From assembly GCA_050945275.1 (NCBI GenBank), contig JBMNSQ010000004.1, positions 1-31,274 of the forward strand: 31,274 nucleotides of DNA. The letters run 5' to 3'. Below the pieces are notes generated by a model. It made no database searches. It had not been told where the DNA came from and saw nothing but the letters and a program-made list of their open reading frames with translations. Position 1 is the stretch's first letter. Each line of letters starts with the position of its first letter. Below, piece after piece: positions 7,943 through 15,966 of this stretch. The translations under genes and the position numbers were made by a program. This DNA is from JAAYWY01 sp050945275. Lineage in GTDB: Bacteria; Bacillota; DTU030; DUMP01.

Positions 7943-8470
7943 GTGACCCGTGGAGACATATTGATTTTAGGAATAATTATCGGAGCTATTGTTTCATTAA
8001 GACTATATGTTTGGCGGCAACGTTGGCTACTTCGACATCGCTTCCGCGGTGCTAAACGTTCAGAAGAAAAGGCGGCAGATTTTCTACGAGAGCAAGGGTT
8101 CAAAGTGGTTAACCGCCAACCCGCTGCTAACTCCTTGGCCTATATAAATGGTAAAGAACATACCACTACTATAAGGGCTGATTTTATTGCTCGTAAAGGT
8201 TGGCGTACTTACGTTGTGGAAGTTAAAAGTGGGCGAACAGCGCCCAAACTTTATGCTCGTACTAGAAGACAGTTATTGGAATATCAGTTAGCGTTTCAGC
8301 CTTACGGTATCATACTAGTTGATATGAACAAAAAAACTTACCGAGAAGTTTCGTTTCGCACGCCGTCTCTTAATTGGCGTTTAGGGTGGACTACTACAGT
8401 AGTGGGTTTAGTTTCTTTTTTCTTTGGCGTAGGAGCCGCCGCTTACATCCTAACTAAGGGGAAGTGGTGA
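7943..8470 (+). CDS. Membrane-anchored PD-(D/E)XK nuclease-like protein, uncharacterised
   Basis: This 175-residue protein is not one I can name. It has a predicted N-terminal membrane helix (about 5-24), a soluble core, and a C-terminal hydrophobic helix (about 151-170). The core reads like a PD-(D/E)XK nuclease: an acidic helix residue (E41 in SEEKAADFL), D80 in RADF, the E-x-K pair E93/K95 in VVEVKSG, and Q110 in RRQLLEY, the usual order of motifs I to IV. Such folds occur in Mrr/RecB-like nucleases and Holliday junction resolvases. Activity, substrate and topology are inference. GTG 7943 has GGGGAGAG (7929-7936) upstream. Its stop overlaps the nadK start (TGATG), so expression is coupled to NAD kinase. 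Confidence 0.78.
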   Translation: MTRGDILILGIIIGAIVSLRLYVWRQRWLLRHRFRGAKRSEEKAADFLREQGFKVVNRQPAANSLAYINGKEHTTTIRADFIARKGWRTYVVEVKSGRTAPKLYARTRRQLLEYQLAFQPYGIILVDMNKKTYREVSFRTPSLNWRLGWTTTVVGLVSFFFGVGAAAYILTKGKW

Positions 8471-9360
8471 TGATCTTTAACAACATAGCTATATTCGTCA
8501 ACAAAGACAAAGCACAGGCTTATAAACTGGGCCGTCGTTTAGTTAAATACTGTGAGGAACATTCTTTGGCTGCTGCCATGCTGCCAGCGGACGCTGCTTT
8601 CTTAGATCACGGTGAATTGGGGCGTCCATTGAACAATCTTAGAGAGTGGGCACATTTGGTAATTTCCTTAGGAGGAGATGGTACTCTTTTGGGGGCAGCA
8701 CGCCTCTTTGCGTCTGCTGGAGTGCCTGTATTGGGAATAAATCTGGGCCACTTAGGATTCTTGACAGCTGCTGAGCCGGATCACATAGAACAGATGTTTC
8801 TAGATTTAGTAGCGGGACAGTTTAACTTGGATGAACGTCATTTATTGAAAGCCCAAATCTGGCGTAATGACCAACAAGTGGCCGAATTTCAGGCCCTAAA
8901 CGACGTAGTTATCACTAAGAATTCCTTTTCCCATATAAAGGTTATCTGTTATGTGGGTAGCGAGTACCTGGCCACTTATCCAGGAGACGGTGTGATAGTG
9001 GCCACGGCCACCGGCTCGACTGCTTACACCCTTTCAGCAGGAGGGCCGATAGTCAGCCCGGATTTGGAATGCCTAATTATTACTCCTATTTGTGCTCATG
9101 CCTTTGGAGCTCGCAGTTTGATTATTTCCGGCCGGGAAACTTTTAAAGCAGTTGTCACTGCCAACAAAGGGGATCTTATGCTCGCTGTAGATGGCCAAGA
9201 GATATATCCTTTGGAATTAAAAGATCAAATACAGGTGACCTTAGCTGCGGAAAAGGCAAAGTTTATTCGTCTTCCCGGGCAAGAATTTTATCGCGCCCTG
9301 CGGACGAGACTTAAAGATAGTTGCTTTAAGCTCCCAACGGATGAAACTGATAAATATTAA
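8470..9360 (+). CDS. nadK: NAD(+)/NADH kinase
   Basis: The 296-residue enzyme phosphorylates NAD to NADP using ATP or polyphosphate. The catalytic GGDGT motif is at 68-72 (ISLGGDGTLLGAA), followed by LGHLGFL, LNDVVI and the second conserved block GDGVIVATATGSTAYTLSAG. ATG 8470 is chosen over in-frame GTGs at 8464 and 8467 because it forms a TGATG overlap with the previous stop and AAGGGG (8456-8461) lies 8 nt upstream. Position between tlyA and argR-recN is the usual Firmicute arrangement. Confidence 0.95.
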   Translation: MIFNNIAIFVNKDKAQAYKLGRRLVKYCEEHSLAAAMLPADAAFLDHGELGRPLNNLREWAHLVISLGGDGTLLGAARLFASAGVPVLGINLGHLGFLTAAEPDHIEQMFLDLVAGQFNLDERHLLKAQIWRNDQQVAEFQALNDVVITKNSFSHIKVICYVGSEYLATYPGDGVIVATATGSTAYTLSAGGPIVSPDLECLIITPICAHAFGARSLIISGRETFKAVVTANKGDLMLAVDGQEIYPLELKDQIQVTLAAEKAKFIRLPGQEFYRALRTRLKDSCFKLPTDETDKY

Positions 9361-9377
9361 AGGGGATAAAGGGGGGA

Positions 9378-9839
9378 ATGTTCAAATTGAAAGTGCGACG
9401 ACAAATGAAGATTATGGAGCTTATTAATTCCCATCCTATTGAAACCCAGGAAGAGCTGGCGGCACTGTTGAGTCAAGAAGGTTTTGAGGTAACCCAAGCT
9501 ACAATTTCTAGGGATATTAAGGAGTTGCGCTTGGTTAAGGCACCTTTGGGTGATAACAAATATTGTTATGCCCTGCCTCCAGAAATGCCCAAGGGAAGTC
9601 TGGATCCACGTCTTAAGCGCATCTTCCGTGAATCCGTTATAGGCTTGGATTATAGCGAAAATCTCATTGTTGTCAAAACTTTACCCGGTTCTGCCCAAGG
9701 GGTAGCCTTTGCTGTAGACAGTACCGATTGGGAGGAAATATTAGGTACTTTGGCTGGAGACGATACTATCTTGATCATTGTTAAGCACAAAGATAAGGTC
9801 CCGGATGTCATAGAGCGGTTTGAGGAATTTTTGGGCTAG
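9378..9839 (+). CDS. argR: Arginine repressor ArgR/AhrC
   Basis: A 153-residue transcription factor that, as an arginine-bound hexamer, represses arginine biosynthesis and activates catabolism in relatives. The N-terminal winged helix shows ETQEELAALL and the recognition helix TQATISRDIKEL (39-50). The C-terminal oligomerisation/arginine-binding domain shows SAQGVAFAVD and GTLAGDDT (123-130), with D128-D129 expected to contact arginine. ATG 9378 follows a long GGGGGG Shine-Dalgarno (9371-9376) at very short spacing. argR next to recN is standard in Firmicutes. Confidence 0.95.
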   Translation: MFKLKVRRQMKIMELINSHPIETQEELAALLSQEGFEVTQATISRDIKELRLVKAPLGDNKYCYALPPEMPKGSLDPRLKRIFRESVIGLDYSENLIVVKTLPGSAQGVAFAVDSTDWEEILGTLAGDDTILIIVKHKDKVPDVIERFEEFLG

Positions 9840-9851
9840 AAGGTGGTTGCT

Positions 9852-11561
9852 TTGCTACAAGCCATAACCATTTCCAATTTTGCCTTAATCGACGAACTGT
9901 GTTTGGAATTTGAACCAGGATTGAATATATTGTCGGGTGAAACCGGTGCGGGAAAATCAATCATTATTGATGCTTTAGGTATGGCTCTGGGAGAAAGAGC
10001 ATCGACTGAATTCATACGGCAAGGGGCCTCATCAGCTCGCGTAGATGCCTTATTTACTGTTACCAGGGGCTCACCTTTATCAGATTATCTAGCAGAAGCT
10101 GGGATCACTTATGACGATCATGTTGTGTTAACGCGGGAGCTCAATGCTTCCGGTCGCAATTTCTGCCGGGTCAATGGCTCACTCGTCACTACAACCCAAC
10201 TAAAAGACATAGCACGGTACTTAGTGGATATACATGGGCAACATCAACATCAGTCCTTACTAAACCCTAACACCCATCTATCTTTTTTAGATTCCTTCGG
10301 TGGCCAACAACAATTGGAACTGGCTGAGGCTGTGTATGGTCTTTATCTAAAATATCAGCGGCTACTTTATGACATAAAAAATCAAGACCAGGCAGAGCGA
10401 ACTCGTTTTCAACGAATGGACATGCTTAAATACCAAATAGAGGAAATTGAAGCCGCCCATCTTGTACCCGGTGAAAAGGAAGAATTGCTTCAACAAAAAG
10501 AACGACTTCAACAAAGAGAAAGTCTGTTGGAGTTAGTGGGCAATGCTTATCAATTGTTGTATGGTAGCGACCGCGATAAGGGAGTGTTAGATTTATTAGG
10601 GCAGGCCGAGGTGTTCTTAGAGCAAGCAGCAACCATAGATAATAATCTAATGCCTGATTTCGAAGATTTGGCTTCTATGTTGTGCCAACTAGAAGATTTG
10701 GTTCCAAGATTACGTACTTATCAGGAGGATCTGCCAGTTGATTCAACTGGATTGGCCGAATTGGAAGAAAGACTGGAGCTTATCCGTTCATTAAGTCGCA
10801 AATACGGTGCGGACATTGAAGAGATCCTTTCTTATGCCAATGAGGCAGAAGCGGAACTTCAACAGTTACAACTAGAAGAACAGAAACAAGATAAGGCCCG
10901 CGAAGAATTAGGGCAAGTTATACAACAATTAACCAAAATGGCAAGTGAACTGTCGGATAGGCGGCAAGATATTGCCACTCGGTTTGAAGAAAGTTTAGCT
11001 ATAGAACTAGCCAACTTAGCGATGGAAAAAGCACAAGTTAAAGTGCTGCTCTCAACAGAAAAGGACGATCAAGGCTTAAATTACCAAGGAGATAAACTAA
11101 AAATTTTTTCCACTGGGTTTGACAAAGCGGAGTTTTTACTTATGGCTAACCCGGGAGAAATGCCTAAGTCATTGGCCAAAATTGGGTCCGGGGGAGAAAT
11201 TGCTCGTGTAATGCTAGCTATAAAGACTGTACTAGCGGGAGCTGATGCTGTTTCTACCTTAATTTTTGACGAAATCGACGCTGGCATTGGTGGTCGGGCT
11301 GCTCAAAAAGTGGCGTCTAAGTTAGCCCACGTTAGCAAGTATCATCAGATTATTTGTATTACCCACCTGCCGCAAATTGCTGCTACCGGAAATTGTCATT
11401 TTTACATTTATAAAAAAGCGATTGATGGGAAAACCTATACAAAAATAAGACGTCTAACAAAAACAGAACGTATACAAGAACTAGCGAGGATGTTGGCGGG
11501 AAACAACATCACACCAGTGGTATTACAGCACGCAGAGCAACTATTACAGCAAAACTTATAA
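9852..11561 (+). CDS. recN: DNA repair ATPase RecN
   Basis: This 569-residue SMC-like ATPase acts early in double-strand break repair. The N-terminal head starts LQAITISNFALIDEL, with Walker A GETGAGKS. The middle is coiled coil rich in Q, E and L. The C-terminal head has the ABC signature region IGSGGEIARVMLAIK, Walker B STLIFDEIDAGIGG and a late VASKLAHVSKYHQIICITHL block. I place the start at TTG 9852 because AAGGTGG (9840-9846) then lies 5 nt upstream and the N-terminus is exactly family-like. A GTG at 9843 would lie inside that Shine-Dalgarno. Last gene before a terminator. Confidence 0.95.
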   Translation: MLQAITISNFALIDELCLEFEPGLNILSGETGAGKSIIIDALGMALGERASTEFIRQGASSARVDALFTVTRGSPLSDYLAEAGITYDDHVVLTRELNASGRNFCRVNGSLVTTTQLKDIARYLVDIHGQHQHQSLLNPNTHLSFLDSFGGQQQLELAEAVYGLYLKYQRLLYDIKNQDQAERTRFQRMDMLKYQIEEIEAAHLVPGEKEELLQQKERLQQRESLLELVGNAYQLLYGSDRDKGVLDLLGQAEVFLEQAATIDNNLMPDFEDLASMLCQLEDLVPRLRTYQEDLPVDSTGLAELEERLELIRSLSRKYGADIEEILSYANEAEAELQQLQLEEQKQDKAREELGQVIQQLTKMASELSDRRQDIATRFEESLAIELANLAMEKAQVKVLLSTEKDDQGLNYQGDKLKIFSTGFDKAEFLLMANPGEMPKSLAKIGSGGEIARVMLAIKTVLAGADAVSTLIFDEIDAGIGGRAAQKVASKLAHVSKYHQIICITHLPQIAATGNCHFYIYKKAIDGKTYTKIRRLTKTERIQELARMLAGNNITPVVLQHAEQLLQQNL

Positions 11562-11632
11562 GGCTGAGGACAAAACCTAAAAACCCTTCCTTAACCGGGA
11601 ACTCCTCACAGCATAAAGAAGCCGGAGACAGG

Positions 11633-11661
11633 GAAACCTGTGCTCAGGTTTCTTTATTTTT
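11633..11661 (+). terminator. Rho-independent terminator after recN
   Basis: An 8-bp stem (11633-11640 with 11645-11652) with a TGCT loop is followed by TTTATTTTT. It lies 72 bp after the recN stop and separates the housekeeping/isoprenoid run from spoIVB. Confidence 0.85.
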
Positions 11662-11713
11662 GAGAGGAAAGGAGGACCATCATTTTCAAAGTTGGGGCAA
11701 GGAGTGACCGGAT

Positions 11714-13063
11714 ATGAGAAAGGAAAAAAGAACAAGAATAATATTGGTATCTGTTATGTTGTCGCTTCTCTTATTGGCTTATCTTGTGCCATACTATTAC
11801 CACATTATTTTGTTCCCTCGGACTATCGGCTTGCCAGTTGGGCAGAGCCAGGATTTTAACTTCAATCTACCCTTACCGGCCAAAGTTCGGCTTCTCAAAG
11901 GTACTGGATTAAGATTAAACCAAAGCTGGCTAACTAGTAATCCGATCGAGATAAATTTGAGTCATCCCTTAACTTTAGAGACTGCGAACATTGGCCAATC
12001 GGAAGTAGAGTTTTCATTGTTTGGTATCCCTTGGCGCCGAGTACTAGTACACGCAAAAATGCCAGATAAAGTAATGCCAGGCGGTCACGCCGTTGGTGTC
12101 CTATTGACCAGTAAAGGGATTATCGTAGTTGGGTTCGACCATATTGTTAACAGTCAGACCAACTCTTCTGTATCACCGGCTCGTGAAGCGGGGATTCAAC
12201 CAGGTGATCTTATTTTGGAAGCAGATGATACTAGTCTATTAACCGTATCTGATCTGGTCCGGGTAGTAAATCAAGCTGGTCAAGAAGGCCGTATGTTAAC
12301 GATTAAACTAAAACGGGGGGAGGAGACAAGAACAACCCAACTGCAACCAATGTTGGCTTCTGATGGAACTTTTCGCATTGGGCTATACGTACGTGACGGA
12401 GCCAACGGTGTTGGCACAATGTCTTTTTATGATCCTGATAATGGCTGGTTTGGAGCTTTGGGTCATATAGTTACTGATGTGGACACCGGTATAACATTGA
12501 ACATTAGGCAGGGCTCCGTGGTAAAAGCCCTAATATCAAGCATTAATGCTGGTGTCCGTGGACAACCAGGTGAAAAAATTGGTGTGTTTCAACCCGGAGA
12601 GGGTAATTTGGGCACGATTGAAGCAAATACCGAATTTGGCATCTTCGGGCAGTTGGATAAACCACTGGAAAATCCTTACTTTCAAGAGTCGATCCCGGTG
12701 GCACTAGCAGGAGAAGTTCATGTAGGTACGGCTGAAATGTATACCGTGTTGGAACGTGACCGAATCGAAAAATTCGAGGTAGAAATCGAGCGGGTGATGA
12801 ATCAATTTACTCCCACCGACAAAGGCATGGTGCTTAGAATTACCGACCAGCGGATGTTAGAAAAAGCAGGGGGTATTGTGCAAGGAATGAGTGGTAGTCC
12901 TATTGTTCAAAATGGGAAACTAGTAGGCGTTGTTACTCATGTGTTTGTTAATGATCCTAGTCGAGGGTTCGGCATTATGGCTGAATGGATGATTGACAAA
13001 GGTAACAAAGTACAGCAAGGGGCCGAAAGGCCCCTTAAATTTTCGGATGTTCTTCCCATTTAA
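11714..13063 (+). CDS. spoIVB: SpoIVB serine peptidase (S55 family)
   Basis: The 449-residue forespore protein is the signalling protease that triggers pro-sigma-K processing in the mother cell. It has an N-terminal membrane anchor (about 9-35), a PDZ domain (about 125-210, SPAREAGIQPGDLILEA) and an S55 catalytic domain. H251 in WFGALGHIVTDVD and S393 in GMSGSPI match the catalytic His and Ser of the family. GFGIMAEWMI near the end is also conserved. ATG 11714 has AAGGAG (11699-11704) upstream. The last codons encode a GC-rich hairpin with a GAAA loop (13019-13034). Located directly upstream of spo0A, as in most endospore formers. Confidence 0.96.
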   Translation: MRKEKRTRIILVSVMLSLLLLAYLVPYYYHIILFPRTIGLPVGQSQDFNFNLPLPAKVRLLKGTGLRLNQSWLTSNPIEINLSHPLTLETANIGQSEVEFSLFGIPWRRVLVHAKMPDKVMPGGHAVGVLLTSKGIIVVGFDHIVNSQTNSSVSPAREAGIQPGDLILEADDTSLLTVSDLVRVVNQAGQEGRMLTIKLKRGEETRTTQLQPMLASDGTFRIGLYVRDGANGVGTMSFYDPDNGWFGALGHIVTDVDTGITLNIRQGSVVKALISSINAGVRGQPGEKIGVFQPGEGNLGTIEANTEFGIFGQLDKPLENPYFQESIPVALAGEVHVGTAEMYTVLERDRIEKFEVEIERVMNQFTPTDKGMVLRITDQRMLEKAGGIVQGMSGSPIVQNGKLVGVVTHVFVNDPSRGFGIMAEWMIDKGNKVQQGAERPLKFSDVLPI

Positions 13064-13091
13064 GGAGGATTATGGTAATCTGTTGTCGAAT
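13064..13091 (+). promoter_or_regulatory. Sigma-H-like promoter of spo0A
   Basis: GGAGGATTA (13064-13072) resembles the sigma-H -35 consensus RWAGGAXXT, and CGAAT (13087-13091) matches the -10 HGAAT. The spacing between them is exactly the expected 14 bp. This begins immediately after the spoIVB stop and would place the start near 13098, about 40 nt before the spo0A start codon. Two -35 positions deviate from consensus. Sigma-H control of spo0A is known in Bacillus subtilis. Confidence 0.6.
13084..13090 (+). promoter_or_regulatory. 0A box (Spo0A~P binding site)
   Basis: A perfect 0A box TGTCGAA overlaps the -10 of the sigma-H-like promoter and lies 49 bp before the spo0A start codon. This is the position expected for autoregulation by phosphorylated Spo0A. 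A 7-bp match could occur by chance, but its location argues for function. Confidence 0.6.
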
Positions 13092-13138
13092 ACCAATTTT
13101 TAGGGACAAGAATAGATAAATAAAAGGGGGAAACAATT

Positions 13139-13906
13139 TTGGCGGAAGGCATAAGGGTAATGATAGCCGACGATAACAAGGAGTTTTGCGAACTTGTACA
13201 AGAATATGTCGAAGAACAAGGCGACATGCAATTAGTAGGCGTTGCTTACAACGGTATGGAGGTATTGGAAAAGCTTGATGCTGCTTTGCCAGATGTCTTA
13301 GTTTTAGACATAATTATGCCACATCTGGACGGTTTAGGTGTGTTGGAAAAGTTAGTGGAGAGGCCAGTGGATAACCGCCCTAAGGTTATCATGTTGACAG
13401 CCTTTGGACAGGAGAGCATTACTCAACGAGTGATTGAACTCGGTGCTGACTACTATATCCTAAAACCCTTTAACTTAGATGTTTTGATTAACCGCATACG
13501 TCAATTAGCAAGTAACAATTATATACCAAAACGTGTTTTGCAGGTAAAAGCTAAGAGCTTAGATGTGGAAGTAACGAATATTATTCACCAAATTGGTGTA
13601 CCGGCACATATAAAAGGCTATCTCTATTTACGCGAAGCTATCCTTATGGTTATTCACGATGTGGACTTATTAGGAGCCGTGACAAAGGAGTTATATCCTC
13701 TTATTGGTGAAAAGTATAACACTACCCCTAGCCGAGTAGAACGAGCTATTCGTCATGCCATTGAGGTGGCCTGGAGCCGAGGCAACGTAGACGTAGTGAA
13801 TAGTTTATTTGGATATACAATAGATGTTAACCGGGGTAAACCTACCAATTCAGAGTTCATCGCTATGATTGCAGATAAGCTGCGAGTAGAAAACAAAGCT
13901 AGTTAA
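13139..13906 (+). CDS. spo0A: Sporulation master regulator Spo0A
   Basis: This 255-residue response regulator commits the cell to sporulation. The receiver domain (1-120) has the acidic pair D11-D12, the phosphoacceptor D57 in VLDIIMP, a Thr in MLTAFG and a Lys in YYILKPFN. The C-terminal effector domain has the Spo0A-specific HTH region IIHQIGVPAHIKGY, AILMVIHD and TPSRVERAIRHAIEVAWSRG, which contacts 0A boxes. The start is TTG 13139, with AAAAGGGGG (13122-13130) 8 nt upstream. The next in-frame ATG (13160) would remove the first beta strand. A rare start may limit translation. Confidence 0.97.
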   Translation: MAEGIRVMIADDNKEFCELVQEYVEEQGDMQLVGVAYNGMEVLEKLDAALPDVLVLDIIMPHLDGLGVLEKLVERPVDNRPKVIMLTAFGQESITQRVIELGADYYILKPFNLDVLINRIRQLASNNYIPKRVLQVKAKSLDVEVTNIIHQIGVPAHIKGYLYLREAILMVIHDVDLLGAVTKELYPLIGEKYNTTPSRVERAIRHAIEVAWSRGNVDVVNSLFGYTIDVNRGKPTNSEFIAMIADKLRVENKAS

Positions 13907-13920
13907 ACTAAAAAGAGCTA

Positions 13921-13953
13921 TTCTAGGACAGCGATTTGCTGTCCTAGAATTTT
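13921..13953 (+). terminator. Terminator after spo0A
   Basis: A perfect 12-bp stem (13921-13932 with 13938-13949) with a GATTT loop is followed by TTTT. The uridine tail is short, but the stem is strong and lies 14 bp after the spo0A stop. Confidence 0.8.
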
Positions 13954-14043
13954 ATGTAAATAAAGGAGACAGACGCCAAAAGAAAGGAATTGTGGACACT
14001 AATGCCGAAATAATGGACAGGAACGGGGCTAGGGGGTATTTAC

Positions 14044-15747
14044 TTGATCGGTGTTGTAGCGTGCGATCTGGGGGCTTATGCCAAAGAAATAGCCGAGTGC
14101 CTTGAAGAGACTGCGTTTTTGCAATCATTAGCGTATATTTGTTTAGAAGGTGAACAACACGATAATCTTCCACCGTTCTTTCGTTCCTTACCATCAATAA
14201 CAGCTCAGCAACTAATTTTGATTGAAGGCCTTGATATTATTATCTGTGGTAGCAAAAAAGGAAAAGCTTTGGTTCAAGCGTTAAAGCTTGAAGGCACGTT
14301 GTTGATAGGGCCTGAAGACATACCTGCTTTTTTATTTTTGGTAACACGTTTATGCCGGGAAATAAACGAGCTTATACAATCAAAACTTATGCTGGGAGCA
14401 ATTATTAACGCGACCCAAGATGCCATTTCGGTAGTGGATCAACACGGTCGCGGTATTTTAATAAACCCAGCTTATACAAAACTTACCGGATTAACCGAAA
14501 AAGATATATTGGGAAAGCCAGCCACTGTCGATATCGCTGAAGGGGACAGTATTCACTTACAGGTTTTAAAGACTAAAGAAGCGGTAAGAGGAGCCAGACT
14601 TAAAGTAGGTCCCCAAAAACGGGATGTTATTGTCGATGTGGCTCCTATTATAGTGCAAGGACGTTTACGTGGTAGCGTTGGCGTCATCCACGATGTGTCG
14701 CAAATCAAAACATTGACTGAAGAATTGACGCGAGCTAAACAAAGAATACGACATTTAGAAGCAAAATACACATTTGAAGACATCATTGGTGATAGTCCCG
14801 AATTGAAGGCAGCGATTGAGCAGGCTCGCCGTGCCTCTGATTTGCCAGCTACTGTTTTACTAAGAGGTGAAAGCGGCACAGGTAAGGAGCTGTTTGCTCA
14901 TGCTATCCATAATGCAAGTCGTTGGCGTAGTGGCCAGTTTATAAGGGTTAATTGCACAGCTATTGCTGAATCGTTGCTAGAGAGCGAATTGTTTGGATAC
15001 GAGGAAGGGGCTTTTACCGGTGCCAAACGGCATGGAAAAAAAGGTTTTTTTGAAGAAGCAGATGGCGGAACAATATTTTTGGATGAAATCGGAGAAATAA
15101 GCTCTGCTTTGCAAGCTAAGCTTCTTCGAGTATTACAGGAAAAAGAAATTGTTAGGGTCGGCTCAACCAGGACTATACCGGTAAATGTGCGTATTATTGC
15201 TGCTACTAATGTTAATTTGGAACAAGCAGTGCAAGAAGGACGTTTCCGGGAAGATCTTTATTATCGTCTAAATGTAGTTCCTGTTTTTATTCCACCGCTT
15301 CGCTATCGTAAGGATGATATACCACCACTGGTCAATTTCTTGTTGCGCAAGTTTAATCAACAATTCGGCCGGGCAGTACAGAAAGTATCCCCTCAGATTT
15401 TATCTGCTTTAGCAGCTTACGATTGGCCTGGTAATGTACGGGAGTTGGAGAACATTGTTGGGCGGGCCATGATTAATATGAAATATAATGAGATTGTTAT
15501 GCAGGTGCATCACTTACCCCCACTCGGTCATCCCGGCGTAGGAGTTACTCGGTCCCTTAGCACGACAACAAGTGGGTGGGTTCCAGGTAAAACCTTGGCT
15601 CAACTAACTGCAGCTGTAGAACAAAAAGCGCTCGAACAAGCATTACTTTATGCCAAAGGCAATAAGACTGTGGCCGCTAACCTTCTTGGTGTGTCGCCAC
15701 GGACACTATATTATAAAATTGAGAAGTATGGTACAATAACCGACTAA
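14044..15747 (+). CDS. Sigma-54-dependent enhancer-binding protein (PAS-AAA+-Fis), BkdR-like
   Basis: The 567-residue activator remodels sigma-54 holoenzyme. Residues 1-110 form an unassigned sensor region. A PAS domain spans about 118-225 (DAISVVDQHGRGILINPAYTKL), followed by a short coiled coil. The AAA+ domain has Walker A GESGTGKE (275-282), the sigma-54 loop ELFGYEEGAFTGA (GAFTGA 322-327) and Walker B GGTIFLDEIGE. The C-terminal Fis-type HTH contains KGNKTVAANLLGVSPRTLYYKIEKY. TTG 14044 is preceded by AGGGGG. Its placement directly before a sigma-54 promoter driving buk and oxoacid oxidoreductase genes suggests it controls them, as BkdR-type regulators do. The ligand sensed by the PAS or N-terminal region is unknown. 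Confidence 0.92.
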   Translation: MIGVVACDLGAYAKEIAECLEETAFLQSLAYICLEGEQHDNLPPFFRSLPSITAQQLILIEGLDIIICGSKKGKALVQALKLEGTLLIGPEDIPAFLFLVTRLCREINELIQSKLMLGAIINATQDAISVVDQHGRGILINPAYTKLTGLTEKDILGKPATVDIAEGDSIHLQVLKTKEAVRGARLKVGPQKRDVIVDVAPIIVQGRLRGSVGVIHDVSQIKTLTEELTRAKQRIRHLEAKYTFEDIIGDSPELKAAIEQARRASDLPATVLLRGESGTGKELFAHAIHNASRWRSGQFIRVNCTAIAESLLESELFGYEEGAFTGAKRHGKKGFFEEADGGTIFLDEIGEISSALQAKLLRVLQEKEIVRVGSTRTIPVNVRIIAATNVNLEQAVQEGRFREDLYYRLNVVPVFIPPLRYRKDDIPPLVNFLLRKFNQQFGRAVQKVSPQILSALAAYDWPGNVRELENIVGRAMINMKYNEIVMQVHHLPPLGHPGVGVTRSLSTTTSGWVPGKTLAQLTAAVEQKALEQALLYAKGNKTVAANLLGVSPRTLYYKIEKYGTITD

Positions 15748-15750
15748 TTG

Positions 15751-15796
15751 TGCAGTATACTGCAAGCAGCAAATTGCAGAGCTGCAACGTGTTGCG
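15751..15796 (+). promoter_or_regulatory. Paired dyad sites, probable activator-binding (UAS) elements
   Basis: A perfect 14-bp palindrome TGCAGTATACTGCA (15751-15764) and a related dyad TGCAACGTGTTGCG (15783-15796) share the pattern TGCAR-N4-YTGCR. Their centres are 32 bp apart, close to three helical turns. A third inverted repeat, TTGCAGAGCTGCAA (15774-15787), overlaps the second. They lie about 180-210 bp before the predicted sigma-54 start, a normal distance for enhancer sites, and directly after the regulator gene. Confidence 0.55.
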
Positions 15797-15940
15797 TCTT
15801 TAAGGAGAGTATATTGTCATAGACCGTGCTAGTTGATAGAAATGCTGATGAACAGTGTATAGTCGTTGCATACTAAGAAAATTGCTGCTGTTTTGCCAAG
15901 TGGACCGCTTTGTTTTTGTCCGTTGTTACGGGGGTTTGGC

Positions 15941-15956
15941 TGGCATGACACTTGCA
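15941..15956 (+). promoter_or_regulatory. Sigma-54 (-24/-12) promoter of the buk operon
   Basis: TGGCATGACACTTGCA matches the consensus TGGCACG-N4-TTGCW with one mismatch (T for C), and GG and GC are spaced correctly. The predicted start is about 15967. It lies downstream of an adjacent enhancer-binding protein gene and dyad sites, so the set forms a complete sigma-54 control region. Confidence 0.88.
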
Positions 15957-15966
15957 TGAATAGATA

